Assembly (NCBI RefSeq): GCF_032583975.1 | Contig: NZ_JAWHTF010000001.1 | DNA: 64,000 nucleotides | From: Gilvirhabdus luticola | GTDB lineage: Bacteria > Bacteroidota > Bacteroidia > Flavobacteriales > Flavobacteriaceae | Strand: one strand, 5' to 3' | Part shown: one piece after another, positions 9,744-21,100 of the stretch | Numbering within the stretch: position 1 is the stretch's first letter | How the letters are laid out: each line of letters starts with the position of its first letter | The notes under the pieces: generated by a model | Seen by the model: only the letters and a program-made list of their open reading frames with translations | What the model was told of the DNA's origin: nothing | The model's database searches: none | Translations under genes and position numbers: made by a program

Positions 9744-11276
9744 ATGAAAAAAATAATTTCAATATTTGTATTACTAATCTTTATTTTTAGTTGTACAGAT
9801 TTAACAGAAGAATTGAATGATACTGTTACTGATGATGTTGCAAGAGATTTGGCAGATACTGAATCACTCTTAACAACAGCCTATCAGGCATTAAGAGCTT
9901 TTAACACGCAAGACAGAATATACGTAACCGAGTCCCACGTAACCGATGAAATGGCAGGCCCAACTCGTGGTGGTGACTGGGATGATGCTGGTATATGGCG
10001 TCAGTTGCATTTACATAATTGGTCAAGTTCTCACCCATATATTGCAAATGGTTATACGGATTTATTGACTGGAATTTTTAGAAGTACACAGGTTTTAGAG
10101 TTTAATCCATCGGCTGAACAAGCGGCTGAAGCCAGATTTTTGAGAGCATTTTTCTCATTCCATGCTGTTGATAAATTCGGTATTGTACTTGGTAGAGAGC
10201 CTGGTGAAAATTTAACAGAACCTCCATCCATTACATTAAAGCGTGCTGATGGGATTGAATTTGTAATTTCAGAATTGGAGGAAATATTAGGTTCTTTACC
10301 AGCAAACGTTTCTGTTGGAAGAGCCAGTAAAAATGCAGCTCATTTCTTGTTGGCCAAAGCCTATTTAAATAGAGCTGTTTATAAAGCTACAGATCCTGAA
10401 ACTAATGCAGCGTCAGCAGGGCCTTTTAGTTTTGATGTGGCAGATATGAATAAGGTTATTATGGCTTGTGATGCTATTATGGGCTCTAATGAATATTCAT
10501 TAGATACTAATTATTTTGATAATTTTTCACCTACAAATAGTGATGATTCCAGCGAAAATATTTTTGTTGGTTTAAATAACCGAGGGAATAACACAACTAA
10601 TACACACTCAAGATGGCACATGACACTTCATTACAATAATAATCCATCTGGCTGGAATGGGTTTGTTACACTAGCAGATTTGTATGATTCTTTTGAGCCT
10701 GGTGACCAACGTTTAAATACTACGCCAGCATATTTTGCAGGGAATACAGGTTTAAATGCTGGATTTAATGAAGGCCAATCGTATGACAAAAATGGAAATC
10801 CTTTAGAAGACAGAAATGGAAATCCGTTGTCTTTCACAAAAGATTTCTCGTTGACTAATTCTGGCGAAACTGAAGGTGTGAGAGTTATTAAATATACCCC
10901 TGATTTTGTTAATAATGATCAGCCAGGAAATGATTATGTATTTTTCCGTTATGCTGATGTGTTATTAATGAAGGCAGAAGCAATATTAAGAGGTGGTATG
11001 GCCACAGGAGGAGACACAGCTTTAAGTTTAGTTAATGATATAAGAACCATTAGAGGTGCTTCAGCATTAGGGTCTATTGATATTACTGAATTATTAGCTG
11101 AAAGACGACGTGAGCTTTATTGGGAAGGTTGGAGACGTAATGACCAAATTAGATTTGGCACCTATTTGGATGCTGCACAGGAGAAACCGGCTTCAACAGA
11201 GACATATTTGTTGTTCCCGATTCCACCAGATGCATTATCATCTAATCCAAACTTGAAACAAAATCCAGGATATTAA
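9744..11276 (+). CDS. SusD/RagB-family nutrient-binding lipoprotein
   Basis: The protein has 510 residues with a lipoprotein signal ending in FSC (Cys17) followed by acidic residues (TDLTEE), as in surface-exposed flavobacterial lipoproteins. The alpha-helical TPR-like SusD fold is suggested by the RFLRAFFSFHAVDKFG segment and the C-terminal family signature AERRRELYWEGWRRNDQIRFG, ending in FPIPPDAL. It forms the lid of the SusC transporter and binds sugar at the cell surface. It lies ten bases after susC in one transcription unit that ends at the strong hairpin 11306-11335. Confidence 0.95.
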   Translation: MKKIISIFVLLIFIFSCTDLTEELNDTVTDDVARDLADTESLLTTAYQALRAFNTQDRIYVTESHVTDEMAGPTRGGDWDDAGIWRQLHLHNWSSSHPYIANGYTDLLTGIFRSTQVLEFNPSAEQAAEARFLRAFFSFHAVDKFGIVLGREPGENLTEPPSITLKRADGIEFVISELEEILGSLPANVSVGRASKNAAHFLLAKAYLNRAVYKATDPETNAASAGPFSFDVADMNKVIMACDAIMGSNEYSLDTNYFDNFSPTNSDDSSENIFVGLNNRGNNTTNTHSRWHMTLHYNNNPSGWNGFVTLADLYDSFEPGDQRLNTTPAYFAGNTGLNAGFNEGQSYDKNGNPLEDRNGNPLSFTKDFSLTNSGETEGVRVIKYTPDFVNNDQPGNDYVFFRYADVLLMKAEAILRGGMATGGDTALSLVNDIRTIRGASALGSIDITELLAERRRELYWEGWRRNDQIRFGTYLDAAQEKPASTETYLLFPIPPDALSSNPNLKQNPGY

Positions 11277-11305
11277 GTTTTTTATATTTTATATTTGAGT
11301 TTATT

Positions 11306-11335
11306 AAAGGAGGAAACAATTTTGTTTCCTCCTTT
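11306..11335 (+). terminator. Strong intrinsic terminator after susD
   Basis: A 13-bp perfect stem (AAAGGAGGAAACA paired with TGTTTCCTCCTTT) with a four-base loop starts 30 bases after the susD stop codon. It separates susCD from the downstream lipoprotein genes, although a leaky terminator would give graded expression. Confidence 0.85.
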
Positions 11336-11483
11336 GCTTTATTAAAGTAATGTATTCATAGTTTGGATATTAACTTTTCATTAATCTTTTTAAATTTTTG
11401 TTAATCAAAATCACAAATATATAGTTGTATTTTAGCAAGCTAATATTGGTAATTTGTATGTAAGTAAATCGCAGAGTTAATAT

Positions 11484-11515
11484 AAAAAGACTAACTTTTT
11501 GGGGTTAGTTTTTTT
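11484..11515 (+). terminator. Terminator-like hairpin / candidate attenuator in the leader of the FG-GAP operon
   Basis: AAAAAGACTAAC pairs with GTTAGTTTTTTT around an eight-base loop and runs into a T tract. It lies only 26 bases before the start codon at 11541, so it should sit in the leader of that transcript. It could be an attenuator, or the end of a short transcript from the 11340-11480 region. I found no convincing TAnnTTTG box upstream of it. Confidence 0.55.
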
Positions 11516-11540
11516 GTATTTGAAATATAGATTATAAATA

Positions 11541-14500
11541 ATGAATTTTAAAAAAATATACGCATCCAGCCTCTTTGTTGTCATTGTTTTGTTATTTAAT
11601 TCTTGTGACAAAAGTGAGACCCTTTTTAAACAATTAGAGGTGAAGAAGACGAATGTGGATTTTACAAATGAATTAATCAATACTCCTGGCCTTAACATAT
11701 TAACATATCTATATTATTATAATGGTGCTGGTGTCGCAACAGGAGATTTTAATAATGATGGACTTGAAGATTTGTATTTTGTGGCCAACCAAAATAAAAA
11801 TAAACTTTATCTAAATAGAGGAAATTTGAAGTTTGAAGATGTTACTAAAGGAGATTTGGTTGATAACGTTGGATGGTCTACAGGAGTAACTACAGTTGAT
11901 ATTAACAATGATGGATTTTTGGATATTTATCTGTGTAAAATCGGTAAGTATAAAGGACTAAAAGGGAAAAATAAACTTTTGGTAAATCAGGGGTTTTCAA
12001 ATAAAGGTATTCCTATGTTTCAAGATGAAGCCAGCAATTATAATTTAGACATTAGTTCCTTTTCAACACAAGCTGTTTTTTTTGACTACGATCTTGATAA
12101 TGATTTGGATATGTTTTTACTGAATCATTCAGTCAATCCAAATAGAACATATGGAAAGGGTCAATTAAGAACCGAAGTTGATTCTTTATCGGGCGATCGA
12201 TTATATAGAAATGATAATGGCCAATTTGTTGATGTATCCCACGACAGCAATATTTACCAAGGAAAAATCGGGTATGGTTTGGGCGTAACCTCCAGCGATA
12301 TTAATAATGATGGATATCCCGATTTATATATAAGTAATGATTTTTTTGAAAATGATTATTTGTATATCAACCAACAAGATGGCACCTTTAAAGAAATTAT
12401 TTCTTCTAGTGAAAAAAAATTAGGGCATACTTCTCATTTTTCTATGGGTAATGATATAGCCGACTTTAACAATGATGGCTTACCAGATATCATTTCACTG
12501 GATATGTTACCAGACAATATTGAAACTTATAAGGCTTCAGGTACAGAATATCCATTTCAAAATTATAATCAATATTTAAAAAACGGGTATGCACCACAAT
12601 ACATGCAAAACATGCTCCAACTAAATTTAGGTAATGGAAATTTTAGTGAAATAGCATTTAATTCGGGAATTGCTGCTACAGAATGGAGTTGGTCTTCTCT
12701 ATTTGCTGATTTTGATAATGACGGATACAAAGATTTATATATTACGAACGGTATTGTAGGTGTTACAAACGATATGGATTTTGTGAGTTTCATTGCCAAT
12801 GAAAACATACAAAAACGTATAAGTCAAGGCATGAGAAAAGAAGATTTAGCATTAATTGAAGAGTTGCCTGAAAAAAAAATAAGGAACTATATGTTCAAAA
12901 ACAAGAAAGATCTTTCTTTTGAAAATGTTAGTGATTCGTGGTTGAATAGTATACCAACCTTTAGTAATGGAGCAGCATATGCCGATCTGGATAATGATGG
13001 CGATTTAGATCTTATAACAAATAATGTTAATAGTTATCCAGATATACACGAGAATAGGTCGAATGAATTAGAAAATTCAAACAATTTTGTTGCGATAAAA
13101 TTTAAAGGAAATAATAAGAATTATTTTGGGATAGGTGCAAAAGTTAAAATATATACTGATAGTCTAAATATACTTCAGGAAAATTATACTACTAGAGGAT
13201 ATTTATCTGGAGTGTCTCCAAATTTAACGATAGGTCTGGGTAAATCACATAAAATAGATTCCTTGTTGGTTATATGGTCCAAAGGAAATTACCAAGTATT
13301 AAAAGATTTAAATGTAAATCAGAGTTTGACATTAAGAGAAGATGAATCTCATGGCAACTATTATAAAGAATACATAAAGAATCCAAGAGATGGATACTTA
13401 CAAAATTCAAAACTAAATATAACTTACAAACATCAAGACAATAGTTTTGTTGAATTTAATAGAGACCCATTAATTCCATATATGAATTGTTATCAAGGGC
13501 CTGATATTTCGGTGACTGATGTAAATAATGATGGGTTAGAAGATTTATTTTTGAGTGGAGCAAAAGGAGTTTCAAGTAAATTATATATTCAAAATTCTGA
13601 AGGTGTTTTTTCTTTAATAGAAAATGAACAGTTTCAAAATAATAATTTGAGCGAAGATGTTAAACATGTATTTTTGGATGTTGATAATGACAATGATCAA
13701 GACCTTGTTGTTATTTCAGGAGGAAATGAATTCATAAAGGGGCCTCCTTTACAACCTAGGTTGTATATAAATAATAAGGGAAATTTTGAAATTAAAAATG
13801 ATGCCTTTGGAGAAGTTGAATTAAATGGATCTATCATAGTTACAGACGATATAGATAATGATGGTGATACGGATTTTTTTATAGGCTCTAATTCTATTCC
13901 TTGGCAATTTGGGATAACACCAACCAATTATATTTTTAAAAATGATGGTCAAGGAAATTTGGAAGCTATTCCAATAAATGATTTGGGACTTGTCCAAGAT
14001 GCCGCCTTTGTAGATGTAAACAATGATAAAAGAAATGACCTCATTGTCGTTGGATATTGGATGCCAGTGACGATTCTGTTGAATACAGAGAATGGATTTA
14101 TTAAGTTGAATAATGAATCATTGGCTAATACCAATGGTTTATGGAATTGCCTAAAGGCTGATGATTTGGACAACGATGGTGATATTGATCTCATGGTTGG
14201 CAATTGGGGCTTAAATACCAGACTGAAGGCCTCTATAGAAGAACCAATTACAATGTATTTAAACGACTATGATGGTAATGGCAGTATTGATCCCGTTATT
14301 TCATATTACTACAACGGTAAAGAAACCCCGTTCTCAACAAAAGAAGAGCTTACAAAACATTTTCCTTTCATAAATAAAAAATATTTATCCTATACAGAAT
14401 TTTCAAAAGCCGAATTTCAGGAGATATTCGACAAATCAAAACTAGACAACGCCAACAAGAAATACATATATACATTATCAACCACCTATTTTGAAAATGA

Positions 14501-14837
14501 CGGCAGCAATTCTTTTAAAATAAAGGAAATCCCAAAATTGATACAAAGCTCATCGGTGCATTCAATGTATATGGAAGATTTTGACAATAATGGCCTTAAT
14601 GACATTTTACTTGCAGGAAATCGATATGATGTTAACACTCAATTAGGACGTTTGGATGCCTCGCACGGGCATCTGTTAATGAACCATAATGGAGATTTTG
14701 TTTTGGACGGAACATCCAATTTCAGTATTGACGGACCAGTTCGGGCAATCAAAAAAATAAATGTGAAAAATGAAGAATATTTAGTAGTAGGCATTAACAA
14801 CGATAGTCTTCAAATTTTAAAAAAATCTATTAAATAA
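11541..14837 (+). CDS. FG-GAP/VCBS-repeat lipoprotein with ASPIC/UnbV domain, copy 1
   Basis: This is a 1098-residue lipoprotein (signal ending FNSC, Cys22, then DKSE). The N-terminal half carries many propeller blades with calcium-loop motifs of the D-x-D/N-x-D-G-x-x-D type (DFNNDGLEDLYF, DINNDGFLDIYL). A central segment near residues 525-600 (GIGAKVKIYTDS to SLLVIWSKG) matches the ASPIC/UnbV domain, and a second set of FG-GAP blades follows to the end. Known: such proteins are often mislabelled RNA-binding; their function is not established. The position after susCD suggests a cell-surface binding or assembly role. It is the first of three tandem paralogues of nearly equal length, and its stop codon overlaps the next start (TAATG). 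Confidence 0.9.
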   Translation: MNFKKIYASSLFVVIVLLFNSCDKSETLFKQLEVKKTNVDFTNELINTPGLNILTYLYYYNGAGVATGDFNNDGLEDLYFVANQNKNKLYLNRGNLKFEDVTKGDLVDNVGWSTGVTTVDINNDGFLDIYLCKIGKYKGLKGKNKLLVNQGFSNKGIPMFQDEASNYNLDISSFSTQAVFFDYDLDNDLDMFLLNHSVNPNRTYGKGQLRTEVDSLSGDRLYRNDNGQFVDVSHDSNIYQGKIGYGLGVTSSDINNDGYPDLYISNDFFENDYLYINQQDGTFKEIISSSEKKLGHTSHFSMGNDIADFNNDGLPDIISLDMLPDNIETYKASGTEYPFQNYNQYLKNGYAPQYMQNMLQLNLGNGNFSEIAFNSGIAATEWSWSSLFADFDNDGYKDLYITNGIVGVTNDMDFVSFIANENIQKRISQGMRKEDLALIEELPEKKIRNYMFKNKKDLSFENVSDSWLNSIPTFSNGAAYADLDNDGDLDLITNNVNSYPDIHENRSNELENSNNFVAIKFKGNNKNYFGIGAKVKIYTDSLNILQENYTTRGYLSGVSPNLTIGLGKSHKIDSLLVIWSKGNYQVLKDLNVNQSLTLREDESHGNYYKEYIKNPRDGYLQNSKLNITYKHQDNSFVEFNRDPLIPYMNCYQGPDISVTDVNNDGLEDLFLSGAKGVSSKLYIQNSEGVFSLIENEQFQNNNLSEDVKHVFLDVDNDNDQDLVVISGGNEFIKGPPLQPRLYINNKGNFEIKNDAFGEVELNGSIIVTDDIDNDGDTDFFIGSNSIPWQFGITPTNYIFKNDGQGNLEAIPINDLGLVQDAAFVDVNNDKRNDLIVVGYWMPVTILLNTENGFIKLNNESLANTNGLWNCLKADDLDNDGDIDLMVGNWGLNTRLKASIEEPITMYLNDYDGNGSIDPVISYYYNGKETPFSTKEELTKHFPFINKKYLSYTEFSKAEFQEIFDKSKLDNANKKYIYTLSTTYFENDGSNSFKIKEIPKLIQSSSVHSMYMEDFDNNGLNDILLAGNRYDVNTQLGRLDASHGHLLMNHNGDFVLDGTSNFSIDGPVRAIKKINVKNEEYLVVGINNDSLQILKKSIK

Positions 14838-17800
14838 TGCGAAAAATTATAATATTATCAGTCTTATTGACTTCGGTTTTTTCCTGTGTCAATGATAAAA
14901 ATGAAAATTCAAAAATTAGTGATAATCCATTGTACACGAAGCTGGACAATACAGAAACAGGAATTGATTTTATAAACAAAGTTGAAAATGAAAAGGATTT
15001 CAACATTTTTAACTATCGCAATTTTTATAATGGTGGCGGGGTTGCCATTGGCGATATAAACAATGATGGATTGCCCGATGTGTACCTCACTGCAAACAGG
15101 ACAAAAAATAAACTTTATCTAAATAAAGGTGATTTCAAATTTGAAGATATTTCACAAATATCCAATACATCGGGTAACAGATCTTGGTCAACCGGTGTGG
15201 TTATGGTAGATATCAATGCCGACGGATGGTTGGATATCTATGTGTGCAACGCCGGTAATGTACAGGGCGATGACCAAAAAAATGAGTTATTTATAAATAA
15301 TAAAGATTTAACTTTTACAGAAAGTGCTGAAGAATATAATCTAGCTGACAGTGGATTTACAACACATACTGCTTTTTTTGATTATGATGGTGATGGCGAT
15401 TTAGATGCATATATCCTAAATAATAGTTTTATTCCTGTAAGTAGCTTGGGATATGTAAATAAACGAGATTTAAGAAGTGAAGAATGGGATCTGCCAGAAG
15501 TTTTTAAAGGAGGAGGAGATAAACTTATGCGTAATGATGGTGGAGTCTTTGTAGATGTAAGTAAAAAAGCTGGAATTTATGGAAGTTTAATTGGATTTGG
15601 TCTTGGTGTTACCATTGGAGATGTTAATAATGATATGCTTCTAGATATCTATGTGTCCAACGATTTTTATGAGCATGATTATCTTTATATTAATAATGGT
15701 GATGGAACCTTTAAAGAAGATATTAAAAACAGAATGTCTCATTTGAGCATGTCATCTATGGGTGCAGACATGGCTGATATTAATAATGATGGCAGACCAG
15801 AAATTTTTGTTACAGATATGCTGCCAGAGAATGATGAACGTCTCAAAAATACAAGTGATTTTGAAAGATTTGATGTATATCAACTCAAAAAAAACAATGA
15901 TTTTTATAATCAATATATGCAAAATACCCTTCAGCTTAATAATGGTGATGAGTCTTTTTCTGAAGTAGCATTTTTTAGTGGAATTGCTAAAACAGATTGG
16001 TCTTGGGGAGCACTTATTTTTGATATGGATAATGATGGTTATAAAGATATATATGTTTGTAACGGAATTTATCACGATCTAACGAATCAAGATTTTACAG
16101 ATTTTTTTGCCAATGAAGTTTATCAAGGTATGGCAATATCAGGTGTTAAAACATCACAAGATTCTATCATTAATAGTATGCCAAGTAATGCCGTGACTAA
16201 TTATGCATATAAAAATAATCATGATTTAACATTTGAAAATGAAACACATAATTGGGGTTTTGATGAGCCTAGTTTTTCAAATGGAGCTGCTTATGGCGAT
16301 TTAGACAACGATGGCGATCTTGATCTTGTAGTGAATAATTTGAATATGCCATTATTTGTATATAAAAATAATAGCGTCAATAATTATCTGAAAGTGAATT
16401 TAATAGGCCAGGCACCAAATACATTTGCAATCGGAAGTGTTGTTGAGGTGTTTACAAATAATCAAATCATTAGACAGGAATTAATACCAACTAGGGGATT
16501 TCAATCCTCAATTGACTATGTTCTGACTTTTGGGTTAGGGAATTCAGTAAAAGCTGATTCTATCAAAGTAATTTGGCCAAATACTAAGGTACATCATATT
16601 GGTCAAACAAATGCCAACCAACAATTGACCTTATCTATTGAAAAGGCCAAAGAGAATTTTAAATTAAACCCTATTAAAAAGCCCGTTAATTATTTTGATG
16701 AAATTCAACAGAATCTAATTACCCATAATGAAGACACATATATAGATTTTAATTATGAAGGTTTGATTCCAAAAATGCTATCAAAAGAAGGTCCAGCGTT
16801 AGCCGTTGGTGATGTTAATAATGATGGTAATGAAGATGTTTATATTGGTGGGGCCTACAATCAAAAAGGGCAATTATATCTTCTGGATAAAGAGGGAGTA
16901 CTGAAGCCCTCAAGCTTTAGGACTGATGCTGTTTTTGAGGATACTTGTGCTGTTTTTGTTGATATTGATGGTGACGGTGATAAAGATTTATTGGTAGGTT
17001 CTGGCGGCAATTTTAAAAATGCAAGAACTGGAGTTAGAGCTTATATAAATGACGGAAAAGGGATTTTTGGAGATTATAAAATTATTGCTCGTACCAACAC
17101 AAATATTTCTACAATTGCACCAAATGATTTTGATAATGATGGAGATATAGATCTCTTTGTTGGAAGCTTAAGTGTAGTTGGAACCTATGGGGTTGATCCA
17201 GAAAATGTATTTTTAGAAAATGATGGAAATGGTAATTTCAATGACATTACTATGACCAAGGCATCTCAAATTAAATCTATAGGGATGACAACTGCAGCAG
17301 TATGGCAAGATATAGATGAAGACGGTAAAGAGGATTTAATTATTGTAGGTGAATGGATGTCCCCTAAAATATTTAAAAATGACGGTACATCATTAAAAGA
17401 ACTTGATTCAAATTTAAAAGATTATTCAGGAATGTACAATACAGTTGAAGCTTCAGATTTTGATAATGATGGCGATGTAGATTTAGTATTTGGAAATCGT
17501 GGGTTAAATTCAATTTACCAAGCAGATAAAGAACATCCAGCAAAAATGTTTGTCAACGATTTTGATTCCAACGGTACTATTGAGCAAATATTTACGCAAA
17601 CTTTAGATGGAAGAGATGTACCCATTCATCTTAAGAGAGAACTGACAGGTCAGATCGTTTCTTTAAAAAAACAAAATTTAAAATTTAGTGAATATGCTAC
17701 TAAATCAATTGATGAGCTTTTTGCTTCAGAAGTAATGGCGGCTTCTACAGTAAAGCAAGTCACAACTTTTTCAAGTTATGTTGCTTATAATAATGGCCAT

Positions 17801-18133
17801 GGAAACTTTACGGTACAAGAGCTTCCAAGTGTTGCACAACTATCGTGCATTTGCAGTATTAAATGTATTGATATTAATAAGGATGGAGTTCCAGATTTAA
17901 TTCTGGGAGGAAATAATTTCAGCTTTAAACCACAATTTTCAAGATTAGATGCTAACCAAGGATTGGTATTATTTGGAAATGATAAGGGAGAATTTATAAA
18001 TCAGACGCAGACAGGTTTCAAAGTTAAAGGAGAAGTAAAAGCGATGGAGTGGTTTACAAATGAGTCTGGAAAACGCTATTTAATTGTTGGCATCAATGAC
18101 GAACAACCAAAAATTTTTAGTATTAATGACTAA
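14837..18133 (+). CDS. FG-GAP/VCBS-repeat lipoprotein with ASPIC/UnbV domain, copy 2
   Basis: The protein has 1098 residues and the same layout as copy 1: lipobox VFSC (Cys17), FG-GAP blades with DINNDGLPDVYL-type calcium loops, an ASPIC/UnbV segment (AIGSVVEVFTNNQ to DSIKVIWPN), then more blades. The shared opening NFYNGGGVAIGDINNDGLPD and TKNKLYLNKGDF recurs almost unchanged in copies 1 and 3, so the genes arose by tandem duplication. Start overlaps the previous stop by one base, and its own stop overlaps copy 3 by eight bases, indicating translational coupling. Predicted to be on the outer-membrane surface. No enzymatic motif is seen. Confidence 0.9.
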   Translation: MRKIIILSVLLTSVFSCVNDKNENSKISDNPLYTKLDNTETGIDFINKVENEKDFNIFNYRNFYNGGGVAIGDINNDGLPDVYLTANRTKNKLYLNKGDFKFEDISQISNTSGNRSWSTGVVMVDINADGWLDIYVCNAGNVQGDDQKNELFINNKDLTFTESAEEYNLADSGFTTHTAFFDYDGDGDLDAYILNNSFIPVSSLGYVNKRDLRSEEWDLPEVFKGGGDKLMRNDGGVFVDVSKKAGIYGSLIGFGLGVTIGDVNNDMLLDIYVSNDFYEHDYLYINNGDGTFKEDIKNRMSHLSMSSMGADMADINNDGRPEIFVTDMLPENDERLKNTSDFERFDVYQLKKNNDFYNQYMQNTLQLNNGDESFSEVAFFSGIAKTDWSWGALIFDMDNDGYKDIYVCNGIYHDLTNQDFTDFFANEVYQGMAISGVKTSQDSIINSMPSNAVTNYAYKNNHDLTFENETHNWGFDEPSFSNGAAYGDLDNDGDLDLVVNNLNMPLFVYKNNSVNNYLKVNLIGQAPNTFAIGSVVEVFTNNQIIRQELIPTRGFQSSIDYVLTFGLGNSVKADSIKVIWPNTKVHHIGQTNANQQLTLSIEKAKENFKLNPIKKPVNYFDEIQQNLITHNEDTYIDFNYEGLIPKMLSKEGPALAVGDVNNDGNEDVYIGGAYNQKGQLYLLDKEGVLKPSSFRTDAVFEDTCAVFVDIDGDGDKDLLVGSGGNFKNARTGVRAYINDGKGIFGDYKIIARTNTNISTIAPNDFDNDGDIDLFVGSLSVVGTYGVDPENVFLENDGNGNFNDITMTKASQIKSIGMTTAAVWQDIDEDGKEDLIIVGEWMSPKIFKNDGTSLKELDSNLKDYSGMYNTVEASDFDNDGDVDLVFGNRGLNSIYQADKEHPAKMFVNDFDSNGTIEQIFTQTLDGRDVPIHLKRELTGQIVSLKKQNLKFSEYATKSIDELFASEVMAASTVKQVTTFSSYVAYNNGHGNFTVQELPSVAQLSCICSIKCIDINKDGVPDLILGGNNFSFKPQFSRLDANQGLVLFGNDKGEFINQTQTGFKVKGEVKAMEWFTNESGKRYLIVGINDEQPKIFSIND

Positions 18134-21100
18134 AAATATTGGTTATATTATTCTTCTTTGTTTGTTTTTAGGTTGTGCCAAAAAAGAAACGCTAAAACTA
18201 TTTTCGTATGTTGATGAAAACCATTCTAAAGTAGATTTTATAAATAAATTACATCCAAACAATAATCTAAATATTTTAGATTACCTCTATTATTACAATG
18301 GAGGAGGTGTTGCAGTTGGTGATATTAATAATGACGATTTACCAGATATTTTTTTTACAGCAAATCAAGGTAAAAACAAGCTTTATTTAAACAAAGGTAA
18401 TTTTGTGTTTGAGGATATTACCAAAAAAGCAGGTGTTGAAGGCAATTCTGATTGGAATACAGGAACCGTTATGGCAGATGTTAATGGCGATAGCTATTTA
18501 GATATTTATGTCTGTGCCGTTGTCGGATTAAAAGGGTTAGAAGGATCTAACGAACTTTATATAAATAATGGTGATGGCACTTTTAAAGAGCAAGCAGAAA
18601 AATATGGTTTAAATTTTAAAAACTATGCTACTTCAGCTACTTTTTTTGATTATGATAACGACGGAGATTTGGACATGTATTTGTTGAATCATGCAATACA
18701 TACCCAGAATTCGTTTGGTAAAGCAGATATCAGATACAAAAGAAATGATAAAAGCGGTGATAAGCTTCTTCGAAATGATGGTGAAGTATTTATTGATGTA
18801 AGTGACATAGCGGGTATTTATGGTGGCGCAAATGGTTATGGTTTGGGTATTGCAACGCAGGATTTTAATAATGATGGATTTGTCGATATCTACGTGAGTA
18901 ATGATTTTCATGAAGACGATTACTATTATCTAAATAATGGTGATGGAACCTTTTCAGAACAATTAAAAACTTATTTTGGAAAAACTAGTAGATTTTCAAT
19001 GGGAAGTGATGTGGCAGATATCAATCACGATGGTTATATGGATATTTTAACTTTGGACATGACACCAGAAGATGAAAAAATCTTAAAGTCATCCATGGGT
19101 GATGAAACTCTAGACATGTTGAAGATGCGTACTGAAAAATTAGGTTATCATTACCAATATGCAAGAAATATGCTTCAGGTAAATAATGGAAATGGATTTT
19201 CTGAAACTGCACTTTTTAGTGGAATAGCTTCCACAGATTGGAGTTGGTCAGCTTTATTTTCCGATTTTGATCAGGATGGCGAACAAGATGTTTTTGTTTC
19301 TAATGGCATACCAAAACGACCAAATGACTTGGATTACATAAAATTCTTTTCAAATGAAAAGATTCAAGAAAATCTTCAAAATAGTAATTTAGTTGATAAT
19401 GAAGCATTAAAAATCATGCCTTCTGGTGCAGTTGCCAATTGTATTTTTCAGGGTATAAAAAACCTTTCTTTTAAAAATCAATCTGGAAACTGGATTGCTA
19501 ATGACACAATAATTTCTACTGGAAGTGCATATGCCGATTTTGATAATGATGGTGATATAGATATAGTAACAAACAATATTAATTCTGTTGCAACTTTTTA
19601 TAAAAACAATATAGATAAGGATTCAACAGCTCACTATATTAAATTAAAATTCAAGTATAAAAAAGGGAATTGGCTAGGAATTGGAACCAAAGTCATTTCA
19701 TATCATAATGGGATTCATCAGTTCAAGCAATTATTTGCTTCAAAAGGATTTCAATCTTCTTCAGAAGCTATTATTCATTTTGGTTATGGATCAGTAAAGA
19801 CAGTCGATTCCATTAAAATAATATGGCCAGATAATACGATTCAAATAGCTGAAAATGTCAGGACAGATCAAACACTTACAATTACACCATTGAATAAACG
19901 GTTTCCTGTGAAGTATGAAACATTATTTCCAAAATTGAGAACATGGTTGAAAAAAATAGATAGTTTAAATGGGCTAAAATTTACTCACAAAGAAAACAAT
20001 TATAAAGATGTTGATAGACATAAATTAATACCTTACCAAATTTCAGATAGAGGACCAGCAACTGCAATTGGGGATTTAAATAATGATGGATTAGATGATA
20101 TTTTCTTCGGAAGTTCTAAAAATGAGCTTTCCAAATTATTCATTCAAACAGGCAATGGTTTTGTGGCAAAAAATCTATCTTTATTTGAAGATGATATTTT
20201 AAATGAAGATACCGCAGTATGTATTGTAGATTTTAATAAAGATGGAATAAATGATTTGTTTATTGGATCAGGTGGTGGCGAATTCAATAATGGGTCTAAA
20301 CCCTTATTAGATAGACTATATATCAACAAAGACAGTTTAAATTTAGAAAAAGTAATAATACCTAAATATTTTGAAAATTCATCAGTAATTAAATCTTTTG
20401 ATGCAGATAATGATGGTGATGTAGATTTTTTTATAGGTAATCATGCTAAAGCAACCTCGTTTGGGGAATCCCCGAATTCTTATATTTTAATAAATGAAAA
20501 TGGTACATTTAGCCTAAATAAAATAGCTGGTTTGGGAATGGTAACTGATGCTATGATTACCGATTTTAACCACGACAATCAACTTGATATTATTGCAGTT
20601 GGCGAATGGATGAGTCCAACATTTTTAAAAAATGAGAAAGGTGCATTTGTAGATATGACGCCAAGGTATATTAATGAACGGCTTAACGGTCTTTGGCAAA
20701 GTTTAGCATCTTTTGATATTGATAACGATGGTGATCAAGATTATTTGTTAGGAAATTTTGGGTTGAATTCTAAATTTAAAGCTTCTCAAGAGTTTCCCAT
20801 GAAAATGTACATTGGTGATTTTGATAGCAATAAAAAAGATGAAACCATTGTTGCAGTCGAAAAAGAAGGCAAGTATTACACGATTAATAATTTGGATGAA
20901 TTAGCGAGTCAACTAACCTATTTGAAGAAAAAATATACAACATATCAAGAATTTGCTGGTCAAAGTGTTGAAGACATTTTTGGCAATAAAAAATTATCAC
21001 AAGTAAAACTTTTAACAGTTGATGTTTTGGCATCAGGTTATCTAAAAAATGATAACGAAAAATATACTTTTATTCCTTTTGAAGATGCTAACTTGCAATT

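Noticed and set aside
15752..16075. A 107-codon reverse-strand ORF inside FG-GAP copy 2
   Set aside because: It lies wholly within a clear coding gene, has low-complexity I/K/N-rich composition, and reflects the antisense of AT-rich repeated calcium-loop codons.
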